Positions 7,541-16,007 are shown, counted from the stretch's first letter. The stretch: DNA of 17,367 nt from an uncultured Lachnospiraceae bacterium (GCA_910579425.1 CAJTVL010000081.1:1-17367); one strand, 5' to 3'. A program made the numbers and translations. The notes: generated from the sequence alone by a model not told the origin.

Positions 7541-7571
7541 AAAAAACAGGGAGCGGCATTACCGCTCCCTG
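7541..7571 (-). terminator. Intrinsic terminator or attenuator between binding-protein and permease genes
   Basis: CAGGGAGCGG (7547-7556) and CCGCTCCCTG (7562-7571) form a perfect 10-bp stem with a 5-base loop, followed on the minus strand by TTTTTT (7541-7546). It starts 7 bases after the binding-protein stop and lies just before the permease ribosome binding site. With no new promoter evident, it probably lets only a fraction of transcripts continue and also protects the upstream mRNA 3' end. This matches the common excess of binding protein over permeases. Confidence 0.85.
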
Positions 7572-7577
7572 AAAAGC

Positions 7578-9293
7578 TTACTCTGCATTTGCCCGGTCAA
7601 ATCCGCTTTGCCGCAGTGCGACATACTCATTCAGACCCATTTCATCCAATGTCTGCAGATAGCTGTCCCATTCGTCCAAAGAACGATTTCCTGTGATGAA
7701 CTCCGCCATAGAGGAGGTCACATATTCGATCATATCCGAATAATCGGTAAGCTTGTCAAGCTCTTCATCGGTGTGGAGGAACTTGGTTACATATTCATCC
7801 GGAATTTTATTGTAGTAGATATCCAGATGTGTCGTATTGTAATTGGTCTTGCTGTCCAAATCCGGATCCTCCTTATAGGCAAAAGACTGATAAAGCGCCT
7901 CGCTTAAAGGGGTTGAGTAAGGATGGGAACCCTGCCAGTGTTCATTCTGCGGCTGTCCCCAGATGTCTGTGGAGCCATAAATGGTGCCCACATATTTGGC
8001 CGGAGAGTATTGCTCAAACATCGGTAGATAATCCTTTGTGATTTCAGGGTCATCTGTCCAGTGAACATCCTTCTGTCCATAGCGTGCGGTCCAGGACTGC
8101 TCTTCACCAAAGAACCAGTCTCCGACTCTGAAAGCCAGCTCCGGATCCTCACAGTCTTTCGTGATGTACCAGATACAGCCTGCAGTACTGGGACGGTAGG
8201 AAACGCTGCAGACGCCCTCCGGCCCGGTCAGCGGTTCTAACAGGGCCATGCGTCCTACAACCTCCGGTTCTGAGCCGAACATGCTGGTACTGCCGGCGCA
8301 GGTAACGCCAACCACCGCCTCCGCGGCGGTCAACTGAGTTTTGAGCTGCGTACTGTCCTGTGTGAAGCTGAGAGGTGAAAGAAGGCCATCCTGTACAAGG
8401 TCATGGATATATGTAAGGCCTGCTTTCCATTGGTCTGTGGTAAAGGCTGGCGAGAGCTTACCATTCTCAACGATCATATAATCTGCGCCGGGGGTGGTCT
8501 GAATGAAAGCGTTCATAAGGAAGGTGGTGGGGTCAATACCGTAGCCGCCCTTTGCCGACATCATTGGAATTTCATCGGATTTTCCATTGCCATTGGGATC
8601 GCTGTTTTTGAAGGCCTCCAGCATTTCACGAAATTCATCGGTTGTCTTTGGCGCTTCCACACCAAGGTTGTCGAGCCATTCCTGATTGACCCAGGCGCGA
8701 TAGCTTGCTTCATTCCACGGGAAAGGGTTATAGGCAAACAGGCTGTAGTATTTTCCATCGGCAAAGCGGATGGAATTCATAATGGTATCTCGCTCTTCAT
8801 CAAACCGTGAGGAACCTATGTTGACGGCAATTTCAGGATCCGCATAATAATCGGTGAGGTCTACAAAAATTCCTTTAGAAGCATAATCCTGGGCGACTGT
8901 GTCTGACAGACTCATACATAAAACGTCCGGGAGCTCTGCATTGGAACTGACCCAGAGAGAAACCTTGGTGTTGGCATCCTCCGATGTGGCAGGCAGAAGG
9001 ACGAACTCAAGGTCAACGTTCATTTCCTCCTCCAGCCATTTGGTCAGGTCGTTGGTTTCATAATCCTCCACGTTGGCATTCTGAGGGATAGCGATAGAAA
9101 GTGTCCTGGTCTCTCCATCGCCGTTGTCTTCATTGGAAGAAGATGTGGCTGACGAGTCGGCCTGTGCAGAAGCAGCCGGGCTTTGGTCAGCGGCCTCCTT
9201 TGTGCTGCCGCATCCCATAGCGCCGCATGCCAATATGGTTGACAGCATACAGACTAACCACTTTTTTCCAGTTCTCATAATTCTTCTTTTCAT
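7578..9293 (-). CDS. Extracellular sugar-binding lipoprotein of an ABC transporter (LplA/YtcQ type)
   Basis: This 571-residue solute-binding protein has a basic N-terminus (MKRRIMRTGKKW), a hydrophobic core and two possible lipobox cysteines: C23 (TILAC) and C28 (GAMGC). The second is followed by a flexible stretch rich in Ser, Ala, Asp and Glu, typical of lipoproteins. The length fits the large LplA/YtcQ group that accompanies LplB/LplC permeases and binds complex oligosaccharides. The segment GKSDEIPM, seen in many relatives, lies in the middle. AAGGAG lies 7 bases before ATG 9293. It is the first structural gene of the operon, with a promoter 64 bases upstream and the hairpin at 7541-7571 behind it. 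The bound sugar is unknown; the GH31 enzyme suggests alpha-xylosylated or alpha-glucosylated oligosaccharide. Confidence 0.92.
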   Translation of the reverse strand: MKRRIMRTGKKWLVCMLSTILACGAMGCGSTKEAADQSPAASAQADSSATSSSNEDNGDGETRTLSIAIPQNANVEDYETNDLTKWLEEEMNVDLEFVLLPATSEDANTKVSLWVSSNAELPDVLCMSLSDTVAQDYASKGIFVDLTDYYADPEIAVNIGSSRFDEERDTIMNSIRFADGKYYSLFAYNPFPWNEASYRAWVNQEWLDNLGVEAPKTTDEFREMLEAFKNSDPNGNGKSDEIPMMSAKGGYGIDPTTFLMNAFIQTTPGADYMIVENGKLSPAFTTDQWKAGLTYIHDLVQDGLLSPLSFTQDSTQLKTQLTAAEAVVGVTCAGSTSMFGSEPEVVGRMALLEPLTGPEGVCSVSYRPSTAGCIWYITKDCEDPELAFRVGDWFFGEEQSWTARYGQKDVHWTDDPEITKDYLPMFEQYSPAKYVGTIYGSTDIWGQPQNEHWQGSHPYSTPLSEALYQSFAYKEDPDLDSKTNYNTTHLDIYYNKIPDEYVTKFLHTDEELDKLTDYSDMIEYVTSSMAEFITGNRSLDEWDSYLQTLDEMGLNEYVALRQSGFDRANAE

Positions 9294-9356
9294 GATATAC
9301 TCCTTTCTTGCTTATGGTAAAAACACATCCGAATCAAATTTATCCGGCCTGCTTTC

Positions 9357-9385
9357 TGTATATCAAAAGAAGAAAACATGTTCAA
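9357..9385 (-). promoter_or_regulatory. Probable promoter of the transport/GH31 operon
   Basis: On the minus strand, TTGAAC (9380-9385) and TATACA (9357-9362) are separated by 17 bases, and the start codon lies about 63 bases downstream. The imperfect -35 fits a promoter activated by the adjacent AraC-type protein. A hairpin (CCGGGA/TCCCGG, 9399-9418) lies just upstream and may be a regulator site or the regulator gene's 3' structure. Confidence 0.6.
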
Positions 9386-9454
9386 CTGGCAATCCTTGCC
9401 GGGACTTCCAACTCCCGGTTTTGTGCGGCTTCCATTTTCTGCCGGACTGTCAAA

Positions 9455-11764
9455 TCAGGATGGAGTGCCGTTTTCCGCCTGTTTTTTGGCTTTCCAGGCG
9501 GTCGGCGTCATTCCATGGGATTTTAGAAAGTTTCGGTAGAAGGTATTTTCGCTGCCAAATCCGCATTGCTGGTAAATCTGAATATTGGTGAGCTCGGTGG
9601 AAAGAAGGAGTGACTCTGCTTTCCGTATACGCAGATTTTCGATATATTTGCCGAAGGTCATTCCAAAGGTTCCTTTTACTACATTGTACAGGTACTTTTC
9701 CGAAACAAGGAAGGCCTCCGCAACCTGAGCGGAAGTCATGGAAGGGTCTGTAAAATGTCTGTCAATATATCCGATAATTTTCCGAACATTGGCATCGTTG
9801 TAGCTTCTGCGATTTTTTTCCACAATTTCGCACAGGCGCAGGCAAAGGCCCCTGTAGTCTTTACTGATCTGCTCCACCGTATAGCCGGGGATATACTGAG
9901 GGAAGGCCGGGGCATTATTTTCATTGGTATCTTCATTGGAAAGAATCAAAATATAGGCGCTGTAGATCGGCTCCCGCAAAGCGAAAAAGAATTGCATAGT
10001 TTCCTGATCGTTCTGCGGCAAATGGCACAGTTCTTTGTCCAGATCATCAAAAAAGTCCAGAATCTCTTTTTTATTTCCGCGAATCAAATGATCGTAGCAA
10101 TACTGGTATTTGACGCTCTCAAAAGATTTTTTCAGTGCCGCTGTCTGCGGGGGCGCATATTGGTAAACTTCTCCCGAATGGATCTGATTTTCCAGTGAGA
10201 GGGCATTTTTCGCCTGCAGGTAGGCCGTGCGGATGTTGGCGAGATTATACGCCGGTTTACTGATGCCTGCACAGACAGTAGTATTCCACTCTTCCTGTTC
10301 GAGCTGGTCATTGAGTATCTTCATTGCACCGAGCAGCCGGCTGCGCACGCGGTTTAACGATACTGGTTCATCCGGCCGGAGGGAAAGGACGCAGGCAAGT
10401 TCCGTTGGGGCCATGACCAAAAAACAACTGTAGTAATAAGGCAGAAGGGCTTCTCTGTTCATAATTTCTTCGGTCATGACATAAAGCTGTTGCTGTTCCA
10501 TCGGGCTTAGATTTTCGCCTGCCGTATAATAGGAAAAGATGGTTACGCAGAAAAACTGGAAATGTCCGTTTAAGCTTTCCAGAAAATCCGACTGCTCCTT
10601 TACCGCATAGCTGCCGCGCATGATCAGGCTTTCCAGAATACCCGCCTCAATCTGGTGGTTCAGGACATTGATCTGCTCCTGTTTTTCCTGATTGCTCCTG
10701 TTTAGCTTTTCAAAGGCATGATTGATGAAGGAATACTCATCCTTTGTATACTCTGTGTCTGTGGACAGGGTTGCAGCCTCAATAATGGGGGCGATCGACC
10801 GGGTCTCTCTGAGGGAAAACACCAATGACAGGATGATAATCACACACAGCCCGGCTCCGATATAGAAAGAAACCCACCCCACCATAGTTTTCTGGACGTG
10901 CTGCTCAATGACGGAATCGGACATTCCGCAGACCATTCGTAATTCCCACAATTCGCTGCTTCTCTCAAAAAGCTGGAAATGTTTTCCGTCCAGCAGTATA
11001 TCCCCCATCCCCTGAGTAAAGGCAGGATTCGTGCCTGCAGGAAGATTATACTGATACAAAATCCGGTCATTCTGATCTGTGATACAGACAAAAGTGTCCT
11101 CGACCAGATCGGCTTTCAGCAGTTTGTCAATCATCTGTGTACAGTCGATCATGGTAACCAGCCGGCATTTATCATTAGGTATGCTGTTATGCATACTATT
11201 GATGATAAAGACTATACCGGTTCCGCTGTAGGTAAAATCCGGGTTTATAAATTCTAAATTGGGAAGGATCTGGTAGCTGGAGGTATTATCAAACAGGGCG
11301 TCATGCCAGGCTTTTGCACCTTCTTCTGCAAACTCCAGCGGAAAGGGCATTAATTTAGCGTAGTTGTCGGTACACCCGCGGTTTGAGATAAAAACAGGTG
11401 TATCCCTAAATACAAGATAGGACATCATATCCAGATCAAAAATGATGCTTAGCTGGGAGAGTTTTGTCTGTAATCTGGAAAGGTAGACATACTGATCCAC
11501 CGGAATTTCCCCTTTATTTTTGATAATCTTCTGGAAAGGTTCCTCCGAAGAGAGAATGTTCATCATCTGATGCGCTTTGTTGAAGTCGTGTTCCATCATA
11601 TCAATGCTTTCCTGAATATCCCAGGTCAGATTTTGCTCCACAATATTGCGAATGTAGGATTTGGATACATGGATCAGAGGAATAAGCATTCCGATCAGGC
11701 AGCACAGCAGAAACAGCCATTTATAAAGTCTTTTGATAAACAGTCCATAGAATTTTCGGTTCAT
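9455..11764 (-). CDS. Membrane-anchored AraC-family transcriptional activator (YtdP/YesS-like)
   Basis: This 769-residue protein has a transmembrane helix at about 14-34, an extracellular sensor region (about 35-292), a second helix at about 293-316, a cytoplasmic linker and a C-terminal AraC/HTH_18 domain (about 660-755). The HTH region contains MTSAQVAEAFLVSEKYLY, then QIYQQCGFGSENTFYRNF and GMTPTAW, the usual two-helix pattern. It has no kinase or receiver domain, so it is a one-component transmembrane regulator. Relatives in Bacillus sit beside LplA/B/C-type transporters and control pectin or other plant-glycan genes. ATG 11764 has AAGGAGG 5 bases upstream; an in-frame ATG 12 codons earlier lacks this. 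It lies immediately upstream of the transport operon on the same strand and most likely activates it when extracellular sugar is present. Confidence 0.92.
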   Translation of the reverse strand: MNRKFYGLFIKRLYKWLFLLCCLIGMLIPLIHVSKSYIRNIVEQNLTWDIQESIDMMEHDFNKAHQMMNILSSEEPFQKIIKNKGEIPVDQYVYLSRLQTKLSQLSIIFDLDMMSYLVFRDTPVFISNRGCTDNYAKLMPFPLEFAEEGAKAWHDALFDNTSSYQILPNLEFINPDFTYSGTGIVFIINSMHNSIPNDKCRLVTMIDCTQMIDKLLKADLVEDTFVCITDQNDRILYQYNLPAGTNPAFTQGMGDILLDGKHFQLFERSSELWELRMVCGMSDSVIEQHVQKTMVGWVSFYIGAGLCVIIILSLVFSLRETRSIAPIIEAATLSTDTEYTKDEYSFINHAFEKLNRSNQEKQEQINVLNHQIEAGILESLIMRGSYAVKEQSDFLESLNGHFQFFCVTIFSYYTAGENLSPMEQQQLYVMTEEIMNREALLPYYYSCFLVMAPTELACVLSLRPDEPVSLNRVRSRLLGAMKILNDQLEQEEWNTTVCAGISKPAYNLANIRTAYLQAKNALSLENQIHSGEVYQYAPPQTAALKKSFESVKYQYCYDHLIRGNKKEILDFFDDLDKELCHLPQNDQETMQFFFALREPIYSAYILILSNEDTNENNAPAFPQYIPGYTVEQISKDYRGLCLRLCEIVEKNRRSYNDANVRKIIGYIDRHFTDPSMTSAQVAEAFLVSEKYLYNVVKGTFGMTFGKYIENLRIRKAESLLLSTELTNIQIYQQCGFGSENTFYRNFLKSHGMTPTAWKAKKQAENGTPS

Positions 11765-12079
11765 TTCATCCTCCTTCAAAAGCTGACGGCAGCTATACAT
11801 AGTATAGTATCAAAAAAGCAAAGGGGTGGAAAGCTATATTTCACGCAAGTGATGTCTGTAAAGCCGGAGAAAGGGGAGGAGGCATCAGACAAGATAATGC
11901 CCAATTTTCAAGCAATAAAACTATGCACAATGATGAATTTCCCCCCATTTGGAAACATCCGGTTGACGAACCCTGTTATGGACGGTAAGGTTAATATAGG
12001 TTTTATTTTTTGCGTTTGCTGCCTGCAGCGGACAGGGCCTTGAAACGAAAAACAGAGCAATGACAGGAGGTATGGGAAT
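11765..12079. promoter_or_regulatory. Divergent intergenic region between the AraC regulator and the sugar kinase
   Basis: These 315 bases must hold promoters for both divergent genes. On the plus strand TTGACG (11963-11968) is a good -35, but the -10 at 17 bases (TAAGGT) is poor; TAATAT lies 23 bases away. On the minus strand a TATACT sequence lies near 11800 without a convincing -35. A short GCTGC/GCAGC inverted repeat is at about 12018-12029. I see no RNA family and no convincing ORF. Confidence 0.4.
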
Positions 12080-13231
12080 ATGGGGAAAGAAAAACAGGGA
12101 TCGGAGCACTTGGCGGAAAGCCTTCATGATGAGGAAAAAATCATAGAACATAAAAACCCGCTGCTTCGGGAGACGGACAAAACCAACCAGTTTATCACTA
12201 TCGGAGAGATCATGCTCAGGCTGACCCCTCCCAACTACGAGAAGATCCGCATGGCTTCCAGCTTTGAGGCCAGCTATGGCGGGAGCGAGGCCAATATCGC
12301 TTTGGCCCTTGCCAATCTGGGGATTGACAGCACCTTTTTTACAGTGATCCCCAATAACAGCCTGGGAAAAAGCGCCATCCGTATGCTAAGAAGCAACGAC
12401 GTCCACTGCACGCCGGTGATTTTGAGCACGCCGGAGCAGACGCCTACCCACCGCATGGGGAGCTATTATCTGGAAACAGGGTTTGGGATCCGGGCCAGCA
12501 AGGTCATCTATGATCGGAAGCACAGCGCCATTTCGGAGTTTGATTTTGATACAGTTGACCTTGACAGCCTTTTGGAGGGCTACACCTGGCTGCATCTGAG
12601 CGGGATTACCCCGGCTCTTTCCAAGGGGTGCCAGAAGCTGATCTTAAACAGCCTGAAAATCGCACGGAAGAAGAAAATCACGGTGAGTTTTGACGGGAAT
12701 TTCCGCAGCACCCTCTGGAGCTGGGAGGAGGCCAGGGATTTCTGTACCCAGTGCCTTCCCTATGTGAATGTGCTGATGGGAATCGAGCCTTACCATCTCT
12801 GGAAAGATGAGGAGGATCACAGCAAGGGGGATATCAAGGACGGAGTTCCTCTTCAGCCCAGCTACGAGCAGCAGGACGAGATTTTCCAGGCGTTCATAGA
12901 CAGGTACCCGAATCTTACCTGCATTGCCCGGCATGTGCGTTATGCCCACAGCGGAAGCGAAAACAGCCTGAAGGCTTTCATGTGGTATGAGGGGCACACC
13001 TTTGAGAGCAAGCTCTTTACCTTCAATATTTTAGACCGGGTAGGGGGCGGGGACGCCTTTGCCAGCGGCCTGATCTATGCCATCATGAACCATTATAAGC
13101 CCATGGATATTGTGAACTTTGCGGTGGCAAGCAGCGCCATCAAGCACACCATCCGGGGGGATGCCAATATTACGGATGATGCGGCGGCAATCCGCAATCT
13201 GATGAATATGAATTATGATATTAAGAGATAA
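12080..13231 (+). CDS. kdgK: PfkB-family sugar kinase, probable 2-keto-3-deoxygluconate kinase
   Basis: This 383-residue ribokinase-superfamily kinase has the PfkB signature 2, DRVGGGDAFASG, at 319-330 with catalytic base D325, and an N-terminal substrate lid region after FITIGEIMLRLTPP (38-51). YGGSEANIALALANLG (66-81) is the first PfkB motif region. The GEIMLRLTPP opening is typical of 2-keto-3-deoxygluconate kinases, which phosphorylate KDG from uronate breakdown. The exact substrate is an inference, since no aldolase or uronate gene is adjacent. A 37-residue charged N-terminal extension precedes the usual start of the family. AGGAGG at 12065-12070 lies 9 bases before ATG 12080, supporting the long form. 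It is divergent from the AraC gene. Confidence 0.85.
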   Translation: MGKEKQGSEHLAESLHDEEKIIEHKNPLLRETDKTNQFITIGEIMLRLTPPNYEKIRMASSFEASYGGSEANIALALANLGIDSTFFTVIPNNSLGKSAIRMLRSNDVHCTPVILSTPEQTPTHRMGSYYLETGFGIRASKVIYDRKHSAISEFDFDTVDLDSLLEGYTWLHLSGITPALSKGCQKLILNSLKIARKKKITVSFDGNFRSTLWSWEEARDFCTQCLPYVNVLMGIEPYHLWKDEEDHSKGDIKDGVPLQPSYEQQDEIFQAFIDRYPNLTCIARHVRYAHSGSENSLKAFMWYEGHTFESKLFTFNILDRVGGGDAFASGLIYAIMNHYKPMDIVNFAVASSAIKHTIRGDANITDDAAAIRNLMNMNYDIKR

Positions 13232-13257
13232 ATAGTTTTGAATGGGAAGGTTTGGTT

Positions 13258-13425
13258 ATGGATGGCAAAGCGTTTGTAAATACCAGCTCTAACGGCCTTG
13301 TATATACGTTGATTCAGGGGAAAGGAATGCCTGATTGGGTAGGAGCCGAGATAGTCTTAAAAGAGCCACGCAAAAATTTCCTTGGAAAAGCCCGCCGAAT
13401 GCGCTATACTAAAGCGAACATATAA
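13258..13425 (+). CDS. Possible 55-residue small protein
   Basis: An ATG at 13258, 26 bases after the kinase stop and 7 bases after a GGAAGG-type site, opens a frame for a basic 55-residue peptide (MDGKAFVNTSSNGLVYTLIQ at its start, MRYTKANI at its end). I recognise no family. Its last third overlaps the malic enzyme promoter, which argues for caution: the frame may be accidental. A cotranscribed small protein is the alternative. Confidence 0.3.
   Translation: MDGKAFVNTSSNGLVYTLIQGKGMPDWVGAEIVLKEPRKNFLGKARRMRYTKANI
13382..13410 (+). promoter_or_regulatory. Sigma-A promoter for the malic enzyme gene
   Basis: TTGGAA (13382-13387) and TATACT (13405-13410) are separated by 17 bases, about 90 bases before the malic enzyme start codon. 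This implies the gene is transcribed separately from the upstream kinase. Confidence 0.65.
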
Positions 13426-13499
13426 AACGGCAGAATAATTTGCCATTTCCTATACAAAGGAATGATTTTTGCATGTTACCGAGCACGGAGGAGAAGAAG

Positions 13500-14672
13500 A
13501 TGGATTACGCAAAAGAATCACTGAAAATGCATTATGAATTGAAGGGAAAAATTGAGATGGTTTCGCGGGCTAAGGTGGATTCCAAGGAAGCGCTGAGCCT
13601 GGCCTACACGCCGGGAGTAGCTACCCCCTGCCTGGAGATTCAGAAAGATATAAATAAGAGCTATGAGCTTACCAGGCGCTGGAACACGGTGGCGGTGGTC
13701 ACGGACGGGACGGCGGTGCTTGGCCTGGGAGATATTGGCCCGGAGGCCGGGATGCCTGTTATGGAAGGAAAATGTGTGCTGTTCAAGGAGTTCGGCGGTG
13801 TGGACGCCATTCCTCTTTGCGTGCGCAGCAAGGATGTGGACGAGATCGTCAACACGGTCCGGCTGCTGGCAGGAAGCTTTGGCGGGGTAAATTTAGAGGA
13901 CATTTCCGCGCCCCGGTGCTTTGAGATAGAGCGCAGGTTAAAGGAGTGCTGCGATATTCCGATTTTCCATGACGACCAGCACGGGACGGCGGTGATTACC
14001 CTGGCGGGCATCATCAATGCGCTGAAGCTTGTGGGAAAGAAGCTGGAGGAGGTCAAGATCGTCACCTCGGGAGCCGGGGCTGCCGGGATCGCCATCATCC
14101 GCCTTTTGATGTCCATGGGGCTGCGCAATGTAATTATGACAGACCGTCAGGGCGCAATCTATGAAGGGCGCGAGAACCTGAACGCCATCAAGGAGGAAAT
14201 GGCCCGTATCACTAATTTTGAACATGCAAAGGGTAGCCTTGCGGAGGTAATCAAGGGAGCGGACATTTTTATCGGCGTATCGGCGCCGGGAACCTTGACC
14301 GGGGAAATGGTAAAGACCATGGCGAAAGACCCGATTATTTTTGCCTGCGCCAATCCGGTTCCGGAGATTTTTCCGGAGGAAGCCAAGGCGGCAGGGGCGG
14401 CTGTTGTGAGCACGGGGCGTTCGGACTATCCAAACCAGGTGAACAATGTGCTGTGCTTCCCGGGAATTTTCCGTGGAGCCCTGGATATTCGTGCCACCGA
14501 TATTAATGATGAGATGAAGGTGGCGGCAGCCCATGCCATTGCCTCACTGGTAAGCGATGAGGAATTGAACGCGGATTACATTCTTCCGGCGGCATTTGAT
14601 GAGAGGGTGAGAGACGCCGTGGCGAAGGCGGTGGCCGAGGCAGGCCGAAAGAGCGGCGTGGCAAGGATTTGA
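13500..14672 (+). CDS. NAD-dependent malic enzyme (malate dehydrogenase, decarboxylating)
   Basis: This 390-residue enzyme is of the short bacterial malic enzyme type and converts malate to pyruvate, CO2 and NAD(P)H. It shows the family N-terminal motif SLAYTPGVATPC with catalytic Y36, catalytic K91 in MEGKCVLFKEFGGVDA, metal ligands E133-D134 (NLEDISAP) and FHDDQHGTA at 157-164. The dinucleotide fold is GAGAAG (191-196), with D215 at the end of the second strand (VIMTD), which favours NAD over NADP. I chose ATG 13500 because GGAGGAG at 13487-13493 is 6 bases upstream. An ATG at 13473 and a TTG at 13440 are in frame but lack good sites. It has its own promoter, and the GNAT gene follows 34 bases later. 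Confidence 0.95.
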   Translation: MDYAKESLKMHYELKGKIEMVSRAKVDSKEALSLAYTPGVATPCLEIQKDINKSYELTRRWNTVAVVTDGTAVLGLGDIGPEAGMPVMEGKCVLFKEFGGVDAIPLCVRSKDVDEIVNTVRLLAGSFGGVNLEDISAPRCFEIERRLKECCDIPIFHDDQHGTAVITLAGIINALKLVGKKLEEVKIVTSGAGAAGIAIIRLLMSMGLRNVIMTDRQGAIYEGRENLNAIKEEMARITNFEHAKGSLAEVIKGADIFIGVSAPGTLTGEMVKTMAKDPIIFACANPVPEIFPEEAKAAGAAVVSTGRSDYPNQVNNVLCFPGIFRGALDIRATDINDEMKVAAAHAIASLVSDEELNADYILPAAFDERVRDAVAKAVAEAGRKSGVARI

Positions 14673-14706
14673 CCGGGCCAGGGGGAAAATGATTGGCAAG
14701 GGATGA

Positions 14707-15720
14707 ATGAGGAAAAAGACAGACAGCAATGGAAAATGGGGAAGAGAACAAACAGTAATGAAAAATAAGACGGTAGCGGTTCGTGAGGCGGTAACGGAGC
14801 AGGAGACATCCCTTTTTTGGAGAGAGCTCCGCAATTATCAGGAGAGGGATATTTTTCCTGATGTGGGCCAGGAGGACAGGGAGTACTTTTCGGGACAGGA
14901 ATATTATAATGAAATCCAAAAGCTGCATGAACGGAAACAGAACCGTTGCCGCTATTTGTTTTTTCAGGATAAAGGGACGGAATTTGACGGGACATATGGC
15001 GGCCAGAACATTGTCGGGATTGCGTTGACAGTGATCTACGATCAGGAGGATGGAAAATGCTTTCTCTTAGAGTTCTGCGTTCTTCCGGAGTTTCGGGGAG
15101 GCGGTATGGGAAGGAACTGCGCAAAGGCTTTCCTTGCCTGGGCGAAAGAACAGGGAGCCGCCTATGTGGAACTCAACTATGGTGGCCTGGAGAACAGAGA
15201 GCGGTTCTGGAAGAGTATGGGCTTTTTTTCCAATGGAAGGGATGAATGGGGCGAGCCGCTGATGCTTCTTCCGCCCACAGAGGATTGCCCGGTTACGGTG
15301 GAGATTCTTAAGGATCCGAAGGACTGGCAGCTCATGAAGCTGGAAAACGGCTATCTGGCCGAAATCGGGGAGGAAATGCTCTCGGATGAGAAAAAGGAAC
15401 GGCTGGAGAGGGCGGTTGCCGAAGAAAAAATAGTGTTCTTTTTGGCCAGACGGGGATACCGGGCGGTTGGAATGTGCTCGGTGAGCCTGTGCTTCTCCAC
15501 CTTTGCGTGCGGGGAGACAGGGAACTTTGAGGATTTTTATGTGGAGCCGGTTTTCAGAAAGAAGGGGATCGGGAGGATGCTGGCACATGCGGCTCAGGAC
15601 TGGTGCCGCGCTCAGAAAGTGGGCAGCCTTAGCGTGTGCTGCGCCCTTTGCGACGAGGAAATGTATCAGGCTCTGGGATTTACCATAAGGCTTGGGGCGA
15701 GTTATGTGTTTATGAGTTAA
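14707..15720 (+). CDS. Tandem GNAT-family N-acetyltransferase
   Basis: This 337-residue protein contains two GNAT folds. The first spans about residues 18-190, with acetyl-CoA motif VLPEFRGGGMGRN (R130 to G135). The second spans about 195-337, with VEPVFRKKGIGRM (R284 to G289). Tandem GNAT proteins act on small molecules or peptides; the substrate is not inferable. The start is uncertain: ATG 14707 has AAGGGA only 3 bases away, while ATG 14758 (MKNKTVAV, removing 17 atypical residues) has GGAAGAG about 11 bases away and may be the real one. It lies 34 bases after malic enzyme on the same strand with no terminator between, so cotranscription is likely. Confidence 0.85.
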   Translation: MRKKTDSNGKWGREQTVMKNKTVAVREAVTEQETSLFWRELRNYQERDIFPDVGQEDREYFSGQEYYNEIQKLHERKQNRCRYLFFQDKGTEFDGTYGGQNIVGIALTVIYDQEDGKCFLLEFCVLPEFRGGGMGRNCAKAFLAWAKEQGAAYVELNYGGLENRERFWKSMGFFSNGRDEWGEPLMLLPPTEDCPVTVEILKDPKDWQLMKLENGYLAEIGEEMLSDEKKERLERAVAEEKIVFFLARRGYRAVGMCSVSLCFSTFACGETGNFEDFYVEPVFRKKGIGRMLAHAAQDWCRAQKVGSLSVCCALCDEEMYQALGFTIRLGASYVFMS

Positions 15721-15761
15721 AAAACGGGAAACGACGGAATGAAATTTATGGCGTTTCCTGT
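15719..15761 (-). terminator. Intrinsic terminator for the minus-strand GNAT unit
   Basis: On the minus strand ACAGGAAACG (15752-15761) pairs with CGTTTCCCGT (15724-15733) over 10 bp with one G-T wobble, followed by six T residues (15719-15724). The loop is 18 bases. It faces the plus-strand tandem GNAT gene, whose stop codon overlaps the tract, so it could slow transcription from both sides. The stretch between it and 15896 holds no convincing gene. Confidence 0.7.
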
Positions 15762-15896
15762 AATGTAGGCAGACATCATATTTCTTGGCAAATTGATTGA
15801 TAAACTACTTCGTCGAATACTTTGCAAATTTCCAGATAGGCATTTTTATAGTGCCTTTGTGATTCGGAAAAGTACTTGTTACATCTGCCCATTGAT

Positions 15897-16007
15897 TCAT
15901 GAGTTCAATAGCGCAATATATTTTTTGTTCAGATGATCCATGTAATTTTCTTGCCAGTCGGCTATTTTTTCTCTATACAGCATCCAATCTCTTTTTGATA
16001 TTTCCAT
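15897..16007 (-). pseudogene. Truncated small ORF, N-terminal fragment of a Clostridia hypothetical protein
   Basis: A minus-strand frame opens at ATG 16007 (AGGAG 7 bases upstream; an in-frame ATG lies two codons earlier at 16013) and encodes MEISKRDWMLYREKIADW, then about 18 more residues ending KKYIALLNS and a TGA. From memory, a family of roughly 100-residue Clostridia proteins begins in just this way and continues well beyond this point, so this looks like a truncated copy. Downstream, other minus frames give protein-like stretches (for example AIELMNQWADVTSTFP) that I cannot join to it convincingly. It lies 15 bases after the GNAT stop and is probably cotranscribed with it. A genuine 36-residue peptide is the alternative. 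Confidence 0.45.

Noticed and set aside
9399..9418. CCGGGA/TCCCGG hairpin downstream of the AraC gene
   Set aside because: No T-tract on the minus strand and only a 6-bp stem; not strong enough to call a terminator or operator on its own.
13263..13278. Possible CcpA cre site around AAAGCGTTT
   Set aside because: Only the core matches; the outer TG and CA positions of the cre consensus are missing.
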